A stretch of 50,255 bases of DNA from Candidatus Krumholzibacteriia bacterium (GTDB taxonomy: Bacteria > Krumholzibacteriota > Krumholzibacteriia > JAJRXK01), in the NCBI GenBank assembly GCA_035268685.1, contig DATFKK010000158.1, positions 1 through 50,255 of the forward strand, given 5' to 3'. Positions 26,394 through 33,244 of the stretch are shown here, one piece after another; position 1 is the first letter of the stretch; each line of letters starts with the position of its first letter. A program made the translations under genes and the position numbers. The notes beneath the pieces were generated by a model. It saw only the letters and a list, made by a program, of their open reading frames with translations, had not been told where the DNA came from and did not search any database.

Positions 26394-26474
26394 CTTCCGC
26401 GGCGGAAGTGGGCGTGATGGCCGGGGCGGGATCTGCTTGCGTGGCGGAGGTGGGGGCGGCTTCCGCGGTGGAAG
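26394..26474. repeat. Three copies of the 15-bp palindromic repeat upstream of the HNH gene
   Basis: CTTCCGCGGCGGAAG at 26394-26408 (7-bp arms around one base), a degenerate CTTGCGTGGCGGAGG at 26436-26450, and CTTCCGCGGTGGAAG at 26460-26474. All are followed by TGG. Spacings of 42 and 24 bases keep one coding phase. Confidence 0.8.
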
Positions 26475-26784
26475 TGGGCTCGTGGACGAGTTGGTCGCCG
26501 AGCCCGTCGCCGACGGGCGGACTCGGCTTCGTGGGTCGACTCGCTCCTGTGAGGTCTCGGAAAGCGTTGTACGGTTCTTCGTGAATCATCCCCAGGTTCG
26601 TTCGTGAGGGGCTTGACAGGGTCTTTCGTGGGCGGATTCCGGAGTCGGGTCGCCAAGGGTTGGCTCTCCGTCTGACGTGGCTCGCTTTGCGTGTGTCGGC
26701 CGTTCGCGGCCGTCGGGACTTTCGCGTCTCGATGGTCGTCGTTCGTCGCTCTGGTGCTCTCTCAGAGCTTCGCGAAACCGGGTG

Positions 26785-26790
26785 TATACT
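26785..26790 (+). promoter_or_regulatory. Possible -10 element of the HNH gene
   Basis: TATACT sits 37 bases before the GTG at 26827 in an otherwise GC-rich region. No convincing -35 accompanies it. If real, it excludes the in-frame GTG at 26782 as the start. Confidence 0.35.
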
Positions 26791-26826
26791 GCCGATGAAC
26801 CCGCCTCCCAAAGGGTTCGTCGAATC

Positions 26827-28161
26827 GTGCGGATCATCGAGAAGTTGGAGTCGCTGCGTCGGCGGGAGCACTCGGCGACCGTCGAGCTGATTGCTGCACT
26901 CGTGGAGTGCTATCGAACGAAGGCCTATCTCGACGCCGGGTACGAGTCGATCTGGGATCTGCTCGTGCGACGGTTGGACTACTCCTTCGCAGCGGCGTCG
27001 CGTCGCAATGCCGCGACGAAGATCGTGGCGCGGTATCCGTTCGTGCTGGAGATGCTGCGGTCGCATCGCACCTCGTTGACGGTGTTGGCGAAGGTGATCG
27101 GGCCGTTGAACTCGGCCGACGATCCGGTCGCGCTGTTGGAGTCGATCGACGGGAAGTCGCAGCGGGAGGTCGAGCGGATCCTCGCCTGCGGCCGGCCGGT
27201 GGCGAAGCCGGTGGAGCGGGTGCGTCGGCAGGTGGTGCGGAAGCCGACTTCGCAGCCGGCTCCGTTGTTGGCCGGCGGGGCGGGAGCTTCGTCGGGTGGT
27301 GCTTCCGGTGCGGAAGTGGCGATCGCCAGCGGCGCTGGAGTCGCGGCTTCTGGAGCGGAAGCGACGTCGAACGCCGGGCACAACGGGACTTCCTCGGCGG
27401 AAGCGGATTCGTCATCGCCCGCCGGTCCGACGCCCGCTCGCACTTCCGCGGCGGAAGCAACCACCGCCACCGAAGCAACCACCGCCACCGAAGCGGCCGC
27501 TGAACCGGAGACCGAAGAACGCGTCTCCCTCTCCTTCAGCCTGACCGCCGAGGACTACGAGTCCTTCGAACAGGCCAGGGCCATCCTCGCTCACAAGCTC
27601 CCGGCGAACATGTCGCTCGAGGACGCGTTCAACGAGCTGGTGGCGTTCTACCTCGCGAAGAAGAAGCCGGCCCGGAAGCAGTCCGCCGGCAGGGCCGAGC
27701 CCGGGCGATCCGCGAAGAACCCGACTCGCGGCCGGGCGAGCGCGCCGTCGACCGGGCCCTCGGTCGAGACCAATACCCAGGCCTCCAGGGATGAAGAGAC
27801 CAGAACCGCGGCCAGCGACGACACGCGAAACCACGTTTCGACCGAAGTCGAGGGTGCGAACCGACCAGCACCCGCACCACGCTCCCGCCACGTCCCCGCC
27901 GACACCCGCGCCGCCGTCCTCGATCGCGACGGCCACCGTTGTACCTTCGTCGCTCCCGACGGCACGTGCTGCAACGCCACACGCAACCTGGAGATCGACC
28001 ACGTCCAGCCGTTCGCACTGGGTGGATCGCACGAAGCCGAGAACCTCCGCGTCCTCTGCGCCGCGCACAACCGGCGCGCCGCCGAGCGCGTCTTCGGGCC
28101 GCTTCCGCGGCGGAAGTCGGGCGCGACCCGCTGCGGAGCCGATCGAAGAACGACGTCCTGA
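26827..28161 (+). CDS. HNH endonuclease with DUF222-like N-terminus and repeat-built linker
   Basis: 444 residues. The helical N-terminus (about 1-120: ATVELIAALVECYRTKAYLD, WDLLVRRLDYSFAAASRRNA, REVERILACGRP) resembles DUF222-like regions of HNH proteins. Residues about 140-230 are a low-complexity Ala/Ser/Glu/Thr linker encoded largely by palindromic repeats. A second helical segment (FSLTAEDYESFEQARAILAH) precedes a basic linker, and the C-terminal HNH domain has DGHRCTFVAPDGTCCN, LEIDHVQPFALGG (His392) and ENLRVLCAAHN. Probably a metal-dependent DNA nuclease; biological role unknown. The last 20 residues read through another repeat in a different phase. GTG at 26827 is preferred; GTG at 26782 overlaps a possible -10. 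Confidence 0.85.
   Translation: MRIIEKLESLRRREHSATVELIAALVECYRTKAYLDAGYESIWDLLVRRLDYSFAAASRRNAATKIVARYPFVLEMLRSHRTSLTVLAKVIGPLNSADDPVALLESIDGKSQREVERILACGRPVAKPVERVRRQVVRKPTSQPAPLLAGGAGASSGGASGAEVAIASGAGVAASGAEATSNAGHNGTSSAEADSSSPAGPTPARTSAAEATTATEATTATEAAAEPETEERVSLSFSLTAEDYESFEQARAILAHKLPANMSLEDAFNELVAFYLAKKKPARKQSAGRAEPGRSAKNPTRGRASAPSTGPSVETNTQASRDEETRTAASDDTRNHVSTEVEGANRPAPAPRSRHVPADTRAAVLDRDGHRCTFVAPDGTCCNATRNLEIDHVQPFALGGSHEAENLRVLCAAHNRRAAERVFGPLPRRKSGATRCGADRRTTS
27302..27457. repeat. Four palindromic repeats inside the HNH coding region
   Basis: Copies at 27302-27316 (CTTCCGGTGCGGAAG), 27347-27361 (CTTCTGGAGCGGAAG), 27389-27403 (CTTCCTCGGCGGAAG) and 27443-27457 (CTTCCGCGGCGGAAG). 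The arms are kept while the central bases vary. Spacings of 45, 42 and 54 bases are multiples of three, and each copy encodes [A/T]-S-x-A-E-[V/A]. Two tandem 18-base units (encoding TATEAT) follow directly. Confidence 0.85.
28102..28116. repeat. Palindromic repeat at the 3' end of the HNH gene
   Basis: An exact CTTCCGCGGCGGAAG copy, read here as L-P-R-R-K and thus in another phase than the linker copies. It lies just after the HNH domain, so the C-terminal tail may have arisen by insertion of the element. Confidence 0.75.
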
Positions 28162-28501
28162 GATCCCGACGAAACACACCGGCACCCTGCCCGTGGCCGG
28201 CCGCCGGGGACCGGCCGTCGCATCGCCCGCCGCGGCCCGCCCGGGTCCGGCCATCGCGGGCCCTCCCTGCGCAGACTGGAACGACCGCCGCGCGCGGACG
28301 ACCGACCGCTCCGGCTCCGGAGCGGTACCAAGTGATCATGATCACTTGGCATCAGCGGGCGTCCGGGCGGGCGGGGAACGTCGTAGACTTCGTTGCCGCG
28401 ACACGTGGCCGGCCCGTACCTGGCGTGCCGCCGTTCCTCGCGCGGTCGTCGCATGCCGCGGTGCCGCACGGCACGGCGTCGTCCTCGAAGAGGAGGTGGT
28501 C
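28162..28501. other. 340-bp intergenic region upstream of the lipoprotein gene
   Basis: No gene seen. It holds the perfect palindrome at 28328-28349, a TAGACT hexamer at 28383 that may be a -10 element, and a strong GAGGAGGT ribosome binding site just before 28502. Confidence 0.55.
28328..28349. promoter_or_regulatory. Perfect 22-bp palindrome, operator-like
   Basis: CCAAGTGATCA is followed directly by its reverse complement TGATCACTTGG, with no mismatch and no loop. Lacking a loop or T-tract, it is a poor terminator and a good candidate binding site for a dimeric regulator. It lies about 150 bases before the lipoprotein ATG and about 35 bases before the TAGACT hexamer. Confidence 0.55.
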
Positions 28502-29773
28502 ATGCTCCGCGCCCCCCACCACGCGCTCCCGTCGCCGGCCGCGACGCTCGCGCGGCGGCTGGGCGTCCTCGTCACCGCCATCGCGTCGACGTGTCTGCTG
28601 CTCGTCGTCGGCTGTGGTGACGACGACGACTCCAACCCGACCGGTCCGGGCCGCGACTCCACCGTACCTCGCATCGCATCGGTCATGCCGATCGCCGATG
28701 ACACGGCGGTCGACGACGGAACCGACTCGAAGGCCCCGGCCGCCTCCGCCTACCGGCGCGGCTCGGGCACGAGCGTCGTCATGGAGTTCGAGCCGGACCT
28801 GCCACCATCGTCGACGATCACGATCGTCATCACCACCGATGCGACGTCGATCACCGGCGAGCCCCTCGAGCAGGAAACGGTGTTCGGCTTCACCACCGGC
28901 GATGCCGCCGACGTCACGCCTCCCGAGCTCGTCTCGGTCGAGCCGGCCAATGGCACCAGCGTCGATCCGGCCACGTCGACGATCGTCTTCACCTTCAGCG
29001 AACCGATCGACACCGCGCGCTTCGAGCCGAGTACGATCGGGGGTCAGCTCCTGCTGCTGCTCGACGCGATCGACGACCGCATCGACGTCCGTGGCACCGC
29101 CGACCCGTGGCCGGTGGTCGACGGCCGGACACAGACATGGCGAGGCTTCGAGACGGTGACCGAGGGCGACGGATCCCCGCGGTTCGAAGGGTACGGCTTC
29201 ACGCGCTCCTTCGAGGAACGGGCGGACGGAAGCGTGTACGTCCGCGACTTCCACGACGATCCGCCGGCGGAGGCCGACGAGTGGGATGTCTTCGAGCGCG
29301 ACGGCAACGCCGTGTGGTACCTGGGCTACGGTGAACTCGACGAAGGCACGCCGGTCGAGGCGCGCTTCGCCGACCGTGTGACGTGGCTTCCGCTGCCACC
29401 GATCCCCGCCGCGGGCTGGAGCGGAGACACGACGACGCCCTTCGGCGACGTCACCGCGTCCCTGCACTACTCCGGCGCGGTGGTGTCGCGCGAGGACCTC
29501 TCCCTCGAACCGATCACCACCGTCGACGGCGGCCCCATCGGCCCCGTCGTGGTGTGGTCGGACTGCTGGAAGGTGTCACTGCAGTACGTGATCCGTGACG
29601 GCCCGACGTCCCTGCTCGAAGGTGACGCCACGCTCTGGCACGCCCCGGGCGTCGGACTGGTCCGCGAAGACACCGACGAGTGGGACCACGTCGAGGACCG
29701 CGTGGCCACCTACGACGAATGGCTCTTCACCTTCGCCGACGACGGAGGGAGCGGAGCGAAGGCACGACGGTGA
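28502..29773 (+). CDS. Lipoprotein with bacterial Ig-like (Big_5) domain
   Basis: 423 residues. The ATG at 28502 has an excellent ribosome binding site (GAGGAGGT). A signal peptide ends at lipobox VVGC, followed by an acidic DDDDSNPTGPG spacer. After a shortened domain ending TVFGFTTGD (the usual end of a Big_5 domain, with its middle strands missing) comes TPPELVSVEPANGTSVDPAT, IVFTFSEPIDTARF, a second Big_5-like start. The 280-residue remainder (TQTWRGFETVTEGDGSPRFE, DEWDVFERDGNAVWYLGYGE, WHAPGVGLVREDTDEWDHVE) is an unrecognised extracytoplasmic domain. A cell-surface or periplasmic role is inferred. Confidence 0.82.
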   Translation: MLRAPHHALPSPAATLARRLGVLVTAIASTCLLLVVGCGDDDDSNPTGPGRDSTVPRIASVMPIADDTAVDDGTDSKAPAASAYRRGSGTSVVMEFEPDLPPSSTITIVITTDATSITGEPLEQETVFGFTTGDAADVTPPELVSVEPANGTSVDPATSTIVFTFSEPIDTARFEPSTIGGQLLLLLDAIDDRIDVRGTADPWPVVDGRTQTWRGFETVTEGDGSPRFEGYGFTRSFEERADGSVYVRDFHDDPPAEADEWDVFERDGNAVWYLGYGELDEGTPVEARFADRVTWLPLPPIPAAGWSGDTTTPFGDVTASLHYSGAVVSREDLSLEPITTVDGGPIGPVVVWSDCWKVSLQYVIRDGPTSLLEGDATLWHAPGVGLVREDTDEWDHVEDRVATYDEWLFTFADDGGSGAKARR

Positions 29774-29793
29774 CCACGTCCTCCGATCGTGCA

Positions 29794-29829
29794 CCCACCC
29801 CCGGAAGACCGCGCATCTCCGGGGGTGGG
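29794..29829. terminator. Hairpin between convergent lipoprotein and CDGSH genes
   Basis: CCCACCCCCGGA pairs with TCCGGGGGTGGG over 12 perfect bp around a 12-base loop, 20 bases after one stop and 17 bases from the other. It could end transcription from both sides. No T-tract on either strand. Confidence 0.6.
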
Positions 29830-29846
29830 CATCGCTCCCACCGGCC

Positions 29847-30089
29847 TCAGAGCTTCGAGTGTGCTCCGTTGCAGAAGGCCTCGCCGGTTCCGTTGTGCTT
29901 GCAACCGCACAGGGCGACCTTCTTCGGCTCGGCGAGCTCGAAGACGATCGGCGCGAGGCCGGTTCCCTTGTGCGAGCCATCGCAGAACGGCTGACCCTCG
30001 GAGAGGCCGCACGCGCACCACGCGTACTTACCGGGCTCGAGCTCCATGACGTAGGGCGACTTCTGGGCGATCTGCGGATCCTGGCTCAA
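29847..30089 (-). CDS. Double CDGSH-type iron-sulfur protein
   Basis: An 80-residue soluble protein with two CDGSH-type motifs: CACGLSEGQPFCDGSH in the first half and CGCKHNGTGEAFCNGAH in the second. Each supplies three cysteines and one histidine for a [2Fe-2S] cluster, as in mitoNEET and bacterial relatives with tandem motifs. The second motif has Asn for Asp (CNGAH), which is common in tandem members. Probably an electron-transfer or cluster-handling protein. It lies 122 bases downstream of the acyl-CoA dehydrogenase gene on the same strand. Confidence 0.93.
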   Translation of the reverse strand: MSQDPQIAQKSPYVMELEPGKYAWCACGLSEGQPFCDGSHKGTGLAPIVFELAEPKKVALCGCKHNGTGEAFCNGAHSKL

Positions 30090-30211
30090 GGCGGCCTCCT
30101 CGTTCGGGTGCGGATTCCGGGCAGGGAGTACGGAACCCAGTCTAGGAAATCACGGTCCGAGGCACACCCCTCGATCGGAGTCGCCCATCACGCTGCCGAG
30201 GTCGGAGTCGC

Positions 30212-31378
30212 CTACCGCGCCAGGTGCTCGCTCACGAGGATCTTGCTGATCTCCTCGCGCTGGATCTGGTTCGTGCCCTCGTAGATCTGGGTGATCTTGG
30301 CGTCGCGCATGTACTTCTCGATGGGGTAGTCGCGCATGTAGCCGTAGCCGCCGAAGACCTGCACGGCGTCGGTGGTGACCTCCATGGCGACGTCGCCGGC
30401 ATAGCACTTGGCCATGGCCGAATACATGGTCGGCCGTTCCTTCGGCAGCATGTCGACGTAGCGGGCGACGGCGTAGACCAGTGACCGCGCGGCTTCGACC
30501 TTCATGGCCATGTCGGCCATGATGAAGCGCAGACCCTGGAACGACGACACGGGTGTGCCGAACTGCTTGCGCTCGGTGGCGTAGTCCACGGCCAGGTCGA
30601 GCGCTCCCTGCGCGATACCGACGGCCTGCGCGCCCACGCCGGGGCGGGAGGCATCGAAGGTGCGCATGGCGGTGATGAAGCCGGTCCCCTCGCGACCGAG
30701 GCAGTTCTCGACGGGCACACGGCAGTCGCTCATGACGACCTCGCGGGTGGCCGACCCGCGGATTCCCATCTTGTCCTCTTTCTTGCCGAAGGACAGACCC
30801 TCGCTCCCCTTCTCCACGACGATCGCGCTGGTGCCGCGCGGACCCTTGGCGGGATTCGTGAGAGCGATCACCGAGTAGATGTCGGCCTCACCGCCGTTGG
30901 TGATCCACTGCTTGGTGCCGTTCATCACGTAGTGATCGCCGTCCTTGATCGCCGTGGTCCGGATCGCGGCGGCGTCACTGCCGGCCTGGTGTTCGGTCAG
31001 GGCGAAGGCACAGATCTTCTTGCCGGCGGCGATGTCGGGCAGCCACTTCTTCTTCTGTTCCTCGCTGCCGCCCAACACGATGGGCAGGGCGCCGAGCGCG
31101 CTGCCGGCGAAGGCCAGGGCAATGCCGCCGCAGGCCTTGCTCAGCTCCTCGGTGACCACCGCCATGTTCATGATCGGCGTGCCGTTGGCCAGACCGCCGT
31201 ACTCCTCGTCGACGAACACGCTGAACAGATCCGCCTGGGCCATCTTCTCGACGATCGGCCAGGGGAACTCGCCGGACAGGTCGTACTCGGCGGCGACGGG
31301 ACGGATCTCGTTCTCGGCGATCTTGTGGGCCAGATCGCGGATCATCTTCTGGTGTTCGGTCAGACCGTGGTCGAGCAC
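30212..31378 (-). CDS. Acyl-CoA dehydrogenase (short-chain type)
   Basis: A 388-residue FAD enzyme that introduces the alpha-beta double bond in acyl-CoA. Family marks: FALTEHQAGSDAAAIRTTA, QWITNGGEADIY, VFGGYGYMRDYPIEKYMRDA and the catalytic glutamate in IYEGTNQIQRE (Glu367). Length and the position of the catalytic base fit the butyryl/short-chain branch. The start is GTG at 31378 with GGAGG 6 bases upstream. Electrons would go to an ETF, which is not in the window. The neighbouring HSDL2-like dehydrogenase suggests a role in lipid breakdown. Confidence 0.96.
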   Translation of the reverse strand: MLDHGLTEHQKMIRDLAHKIAENEIRPVAAEYDLSGEFPWPIVEKMAQADLFSVFVDEEYGGLANGTPIMNMAVVTEELSKACGGIALAFAGSALGALPIVLGGSEEQKKKWLPDIAAGKKICAFALTEHQAGSDAAAIRTTAIKDGDHYVMNGTKQWITNGGEADIYSVIALTNPAKGPRGTSAIVVEKGSEGLSFGKKEDKMGIRGSATREVVMSDCRVPVENCLGREGTGFITAMRTFDASRPGVGAQAVGIAQGALDLAVDYATERKQFGTPVSSFQGLRFIMADMAMKVEAARSLVYAVARYVDMLPKERPTMYSAMAKCYAGDVAMEVTTDAVQVFGGYGYMRDYPIEKYMRDAKITQIYEGTNQIQREEISKILVSEHLAR

Positions 31379-31457
31379 GGGTTTCCTCCGCAGGCGTGGG
31401 TTCGGTTCGGCAGGAACGGCACGCGCGCCGGCGAGCGCGCGTACCGCGTCGGCGGGA

Positions 31458-32204
31458 TCAGGTGGACGAGCCCTCGGGCCACAGCACGGGATGCTGGACG
31501 AAGACCTCGCCGCTCTCGAACACGACCCGCAGGCTCTCTTCGGGCATGATCTCGCGGCCGAAGGCGGTCACGCGGAAGCGCCCGTTCAACGAGCCGGACC
31601 GGGCCAGGTGTCCGAGGGTGTCGATCAGCTGCGCGGCATCCAGGTTCAATGCCTCCATGGTGACTTCGACCCGTCCGCTCGAGTCGTCGGCGATGGTGCG
31701 GCACTCGCCCTGCGGGTACAGACCCTCGAACTCGTCGGCCAATGCCTGGAGCTTCGCCGCGGCACCGGACGGGTCGCTCGTCTCGAGCACCACGCGGCCG
31801 TCGAGCCGTTGCACGGGAGGGTCGATGCTGATCTCGTCGCCGCCACCGTAGGCCTTCTTCGTCGACCGCGCGAAGTCGGGCTGCGCCCACTGGAGGCTCA
31901 TCACCCCACCCGTCTCCACGTGCAGCCGCACGAACTGTCCGGTGTCGTAGGTGTGGACGAAGAAGTCGCCGCCGGTGACGTTCCGGTGGAGCTCGGCGGG
32001 GATCTCGGCGAGCATCTGCACCAACTCACCCACGATCACCGGCAGGTCCGGCCCACTCGAGGGCTGGGCGTGGCGCACGACGATCCGCCGCGTCTCGATC
32101 TCGAACTCCAGCCACTCGCCGGGCAGCGAGGCCAGACGCTCCTCGACCTCTGTGGGCAGGGAACCGAGCGCGACTTCACCATGGCAACCGTGGTCGGGAA
32201 ACAC
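31458..32204 (-). CDS. Conserved-looking soluble protein, unknown function
   Basis: 248 residues from GTG at 32204 (GAGAGG about 7 bases upstream). No signal peptide or transmembrane segment. An alternating alpha/beta pattern is seen (EWLEFEIETRRIVVRHAQPS, GDFFVHTYDTGQFVRLHVET, GVMSLQWAQPD, GRVVLETSDPSGAAAKLQAL, GRFRVTAFGREI). I do not recognise the family. It lies between the dehydrogenase gene (113 bases upstream) and the acyl-CoA dehydrogenase gene (79 bases downstream), all on one strand, so a link to lipid metabolism is possible but not shown. Confidence 0.7.
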   Translation of the reverse strand: MFPDHGCHGEVALGSLPTEVEERLASLPGEWLEFEIETRRIVVRHAQPSSGPDLPVIVGELVQMLAEIPAELHRNVTGGDFFVHTYDTGQFVRLHVETGGVMSLQWAQPDFARSTKKAYGGGDEISIDPPVQRLDGRVVLETSDPSGAAAKLQALADEFEGLYPQGECRTIADDSSGRVEVTMEALNLDAAQLIDTLGHLARSGSLNGRFRVTAFGREIMPEESLRVVFESGEVFVQHPVLWPEGSST

Positions 32205-32317
32205 GGGCGCACCTCTCTTGTGCGAGCCGATTCGTCTCGTGGGCGACGCGCACGAGCGGGGGACTGGCCGAACGGTAGGCCGTCGACCGGGGGACCACGA
32301 AGGGTCATTCGTGATGA

Positions 32318-33169
32318 TCACAAGATCGAAGACCCGCCGCCGTCCTCGTCGACGAACAGATCGATCTGCAGGTCCTCGCTCGGATCCACGGCGTAGTGCT
32401 CGAAGTCCGTGACACCGGTCTCGCCCAGCAGCTCCTCGTCGATGCAGAAGTTACCGGTGAAGGACTTCGGATCGCGGAGCAGGACCGCGTGCGCGGCGTC
32501 GGCCATGATCTGCGGCGTTCGGCTCCGCCGCGCCAGCGGCTCGCCTCCGAGCAGATTGCGCACGGCCGCGGTGTCGATGGTCGTGCGCGGCCACAGGGCG
32601 TTGAAGGCCACCTTCCCGGCGAATTCCTGGCTCATCCCCAGCACCCACAGGCTCATCGCCATCTTGGCCAGCGTGTAGGCACTGTGCCGCGCGAACCACT
32701 TCGGGTCGAGATCCACCGGCGGGGCCAGGTTCAGGACGTGCGCGTGGTCGGACTCGAGCAGGTGCGGCAGACACAGCCGGGTCATGCCCCAGCTGCCGCG
32801 GGCGTTCACGTCGAACATGCGATCGTAGATCTTGAAGGGCGTGTCGAGCGTGCCCGTGAGCGAGATCGCGCTGGCATTGTTCACGAGCACGTCGATCGTC
32901 GCGAAGCGCTCGAGCACCGAGCTGACGACCTCGGCCATCTGTGTCTCGTCGCGCAGATCGCACTTCACGGCCAGGGCCTCACCGCCGGCCTCCTCGCACT
33001 CGGCGGCCACTTGGTGGATGGTTCCGGGGAGCTTGGCGTGCTCGCGGGTGGTCTTGGCGGCCAGGACCACGCGCGCGCCGTCGGCGGCGGCCCGCAGGGC
33101 GATGGCGCGGCCGATCCCCCGGCTGGCACCGGTGACCACGACCACTCGACCTCGAAGACTGGACAGCAT
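32318..33169 (-). CDS. HSDL2-like short-chain dehydrogenase, catalytic Ser replaced by Ala
   Basis: 283 residues. The NAD(P) motif TGASRGIGRAIAL is near residue 13, NNASAIS follows at strand 4, and YTLAKMAMSLWVLGM supplies the Tyr and Lys of the active site. The pattern PVDLDPKWFARHSAYT and FNALWPRTTIDTAAV is that of the HSDL2 subgroup. Where relatives have Ser-Pro-Pro before this stretch, this protein reads LNLAPPVDL, so the catalytic serine position appears to be Ala. No SCP2 domain is attached. The ribosome binding site GGAGG lies inside the 33180-33210 hairpin. Confidence 0.9.
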   Translation of the reverse strand: MLSSLRGRVVVVTGASRGIGRAIALRAAADGARVVLAAKTTREHAKLPGTIHQVAAECEEAGGEALAVKCDLRDETQMAEVVSSVLERFATIDVLVNNASAISLTGTLDTPFKIYDRMFDVNARGSWGMTRLCLPHLLESDHAHVLNLAPPVDLDPKWFARHSAYTLAKMAMSLWVLGMSQEFAGKVAFNALWPRTTIDTAAVRNLLGGEPLARRSRTPQIMADAAHAVLLRDPKSFTGNFCIDEELLGETGVTDFEHYAVDPSEDLQIDLFVDEDGGGSSIL

Positions 33170-33179
33170 GATGCGAAGA

Positions 33180-33210
33180 CCTCCGCGCGACCGGGACCGT
33201 CGCGCGGAGG
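33180..33210 (-). terminator. Hairpin between the chemoreceptor and SDR genes
   Basis: CCTCCGCGCGA and TCGCGCGGAGG pair over 11 perfect bp around a 9-base loop, 35 bases after the chemoreceptor stop. On the minus strand the 3' arm ends in GGAGG, the ribosome binding site of the SDR gene. It may therefore both terminate transcription and mask that site in read-through RNA. Confidence 0.55.
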
Positions 33211-33244
33211 ATGCGTCGGCTCGCCCTGTGGGGCAAGCCCGGGA

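Larger units (their letters stand above)
26355..26826. other. 472-bp intergenic region with decayed repeat cluster
   Basis: No gene seen. The first 130 bases hold three palindromic repeats that, read in one plus-strand frame (not that of the DUF1028 gene), give ASAAEVGV, ACVAEVGA and ASAVEVGS, like the linker of the HNH protein downstream. This may be the remains of a similar gene. A perfect TTGACA lies at 26613 without a good -10 partner. Confidence 0.6.

Noticed and set aside
26394-28116. The repeated CTTCCGC dyads as a CRISPR array
   Set aside because: Repeats are 15 bases, unevenly spaced, mostly inside a coding region, and the intervals are not spacer-like. No cas gene is near.
30173-30213. 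Two copies of TCGGAGTCGCC just after the acyl-CoA dehydrogenase gene
   Set aside because: Only 11 bases, two copies, and one includes the stop codon region; too little to call an element.
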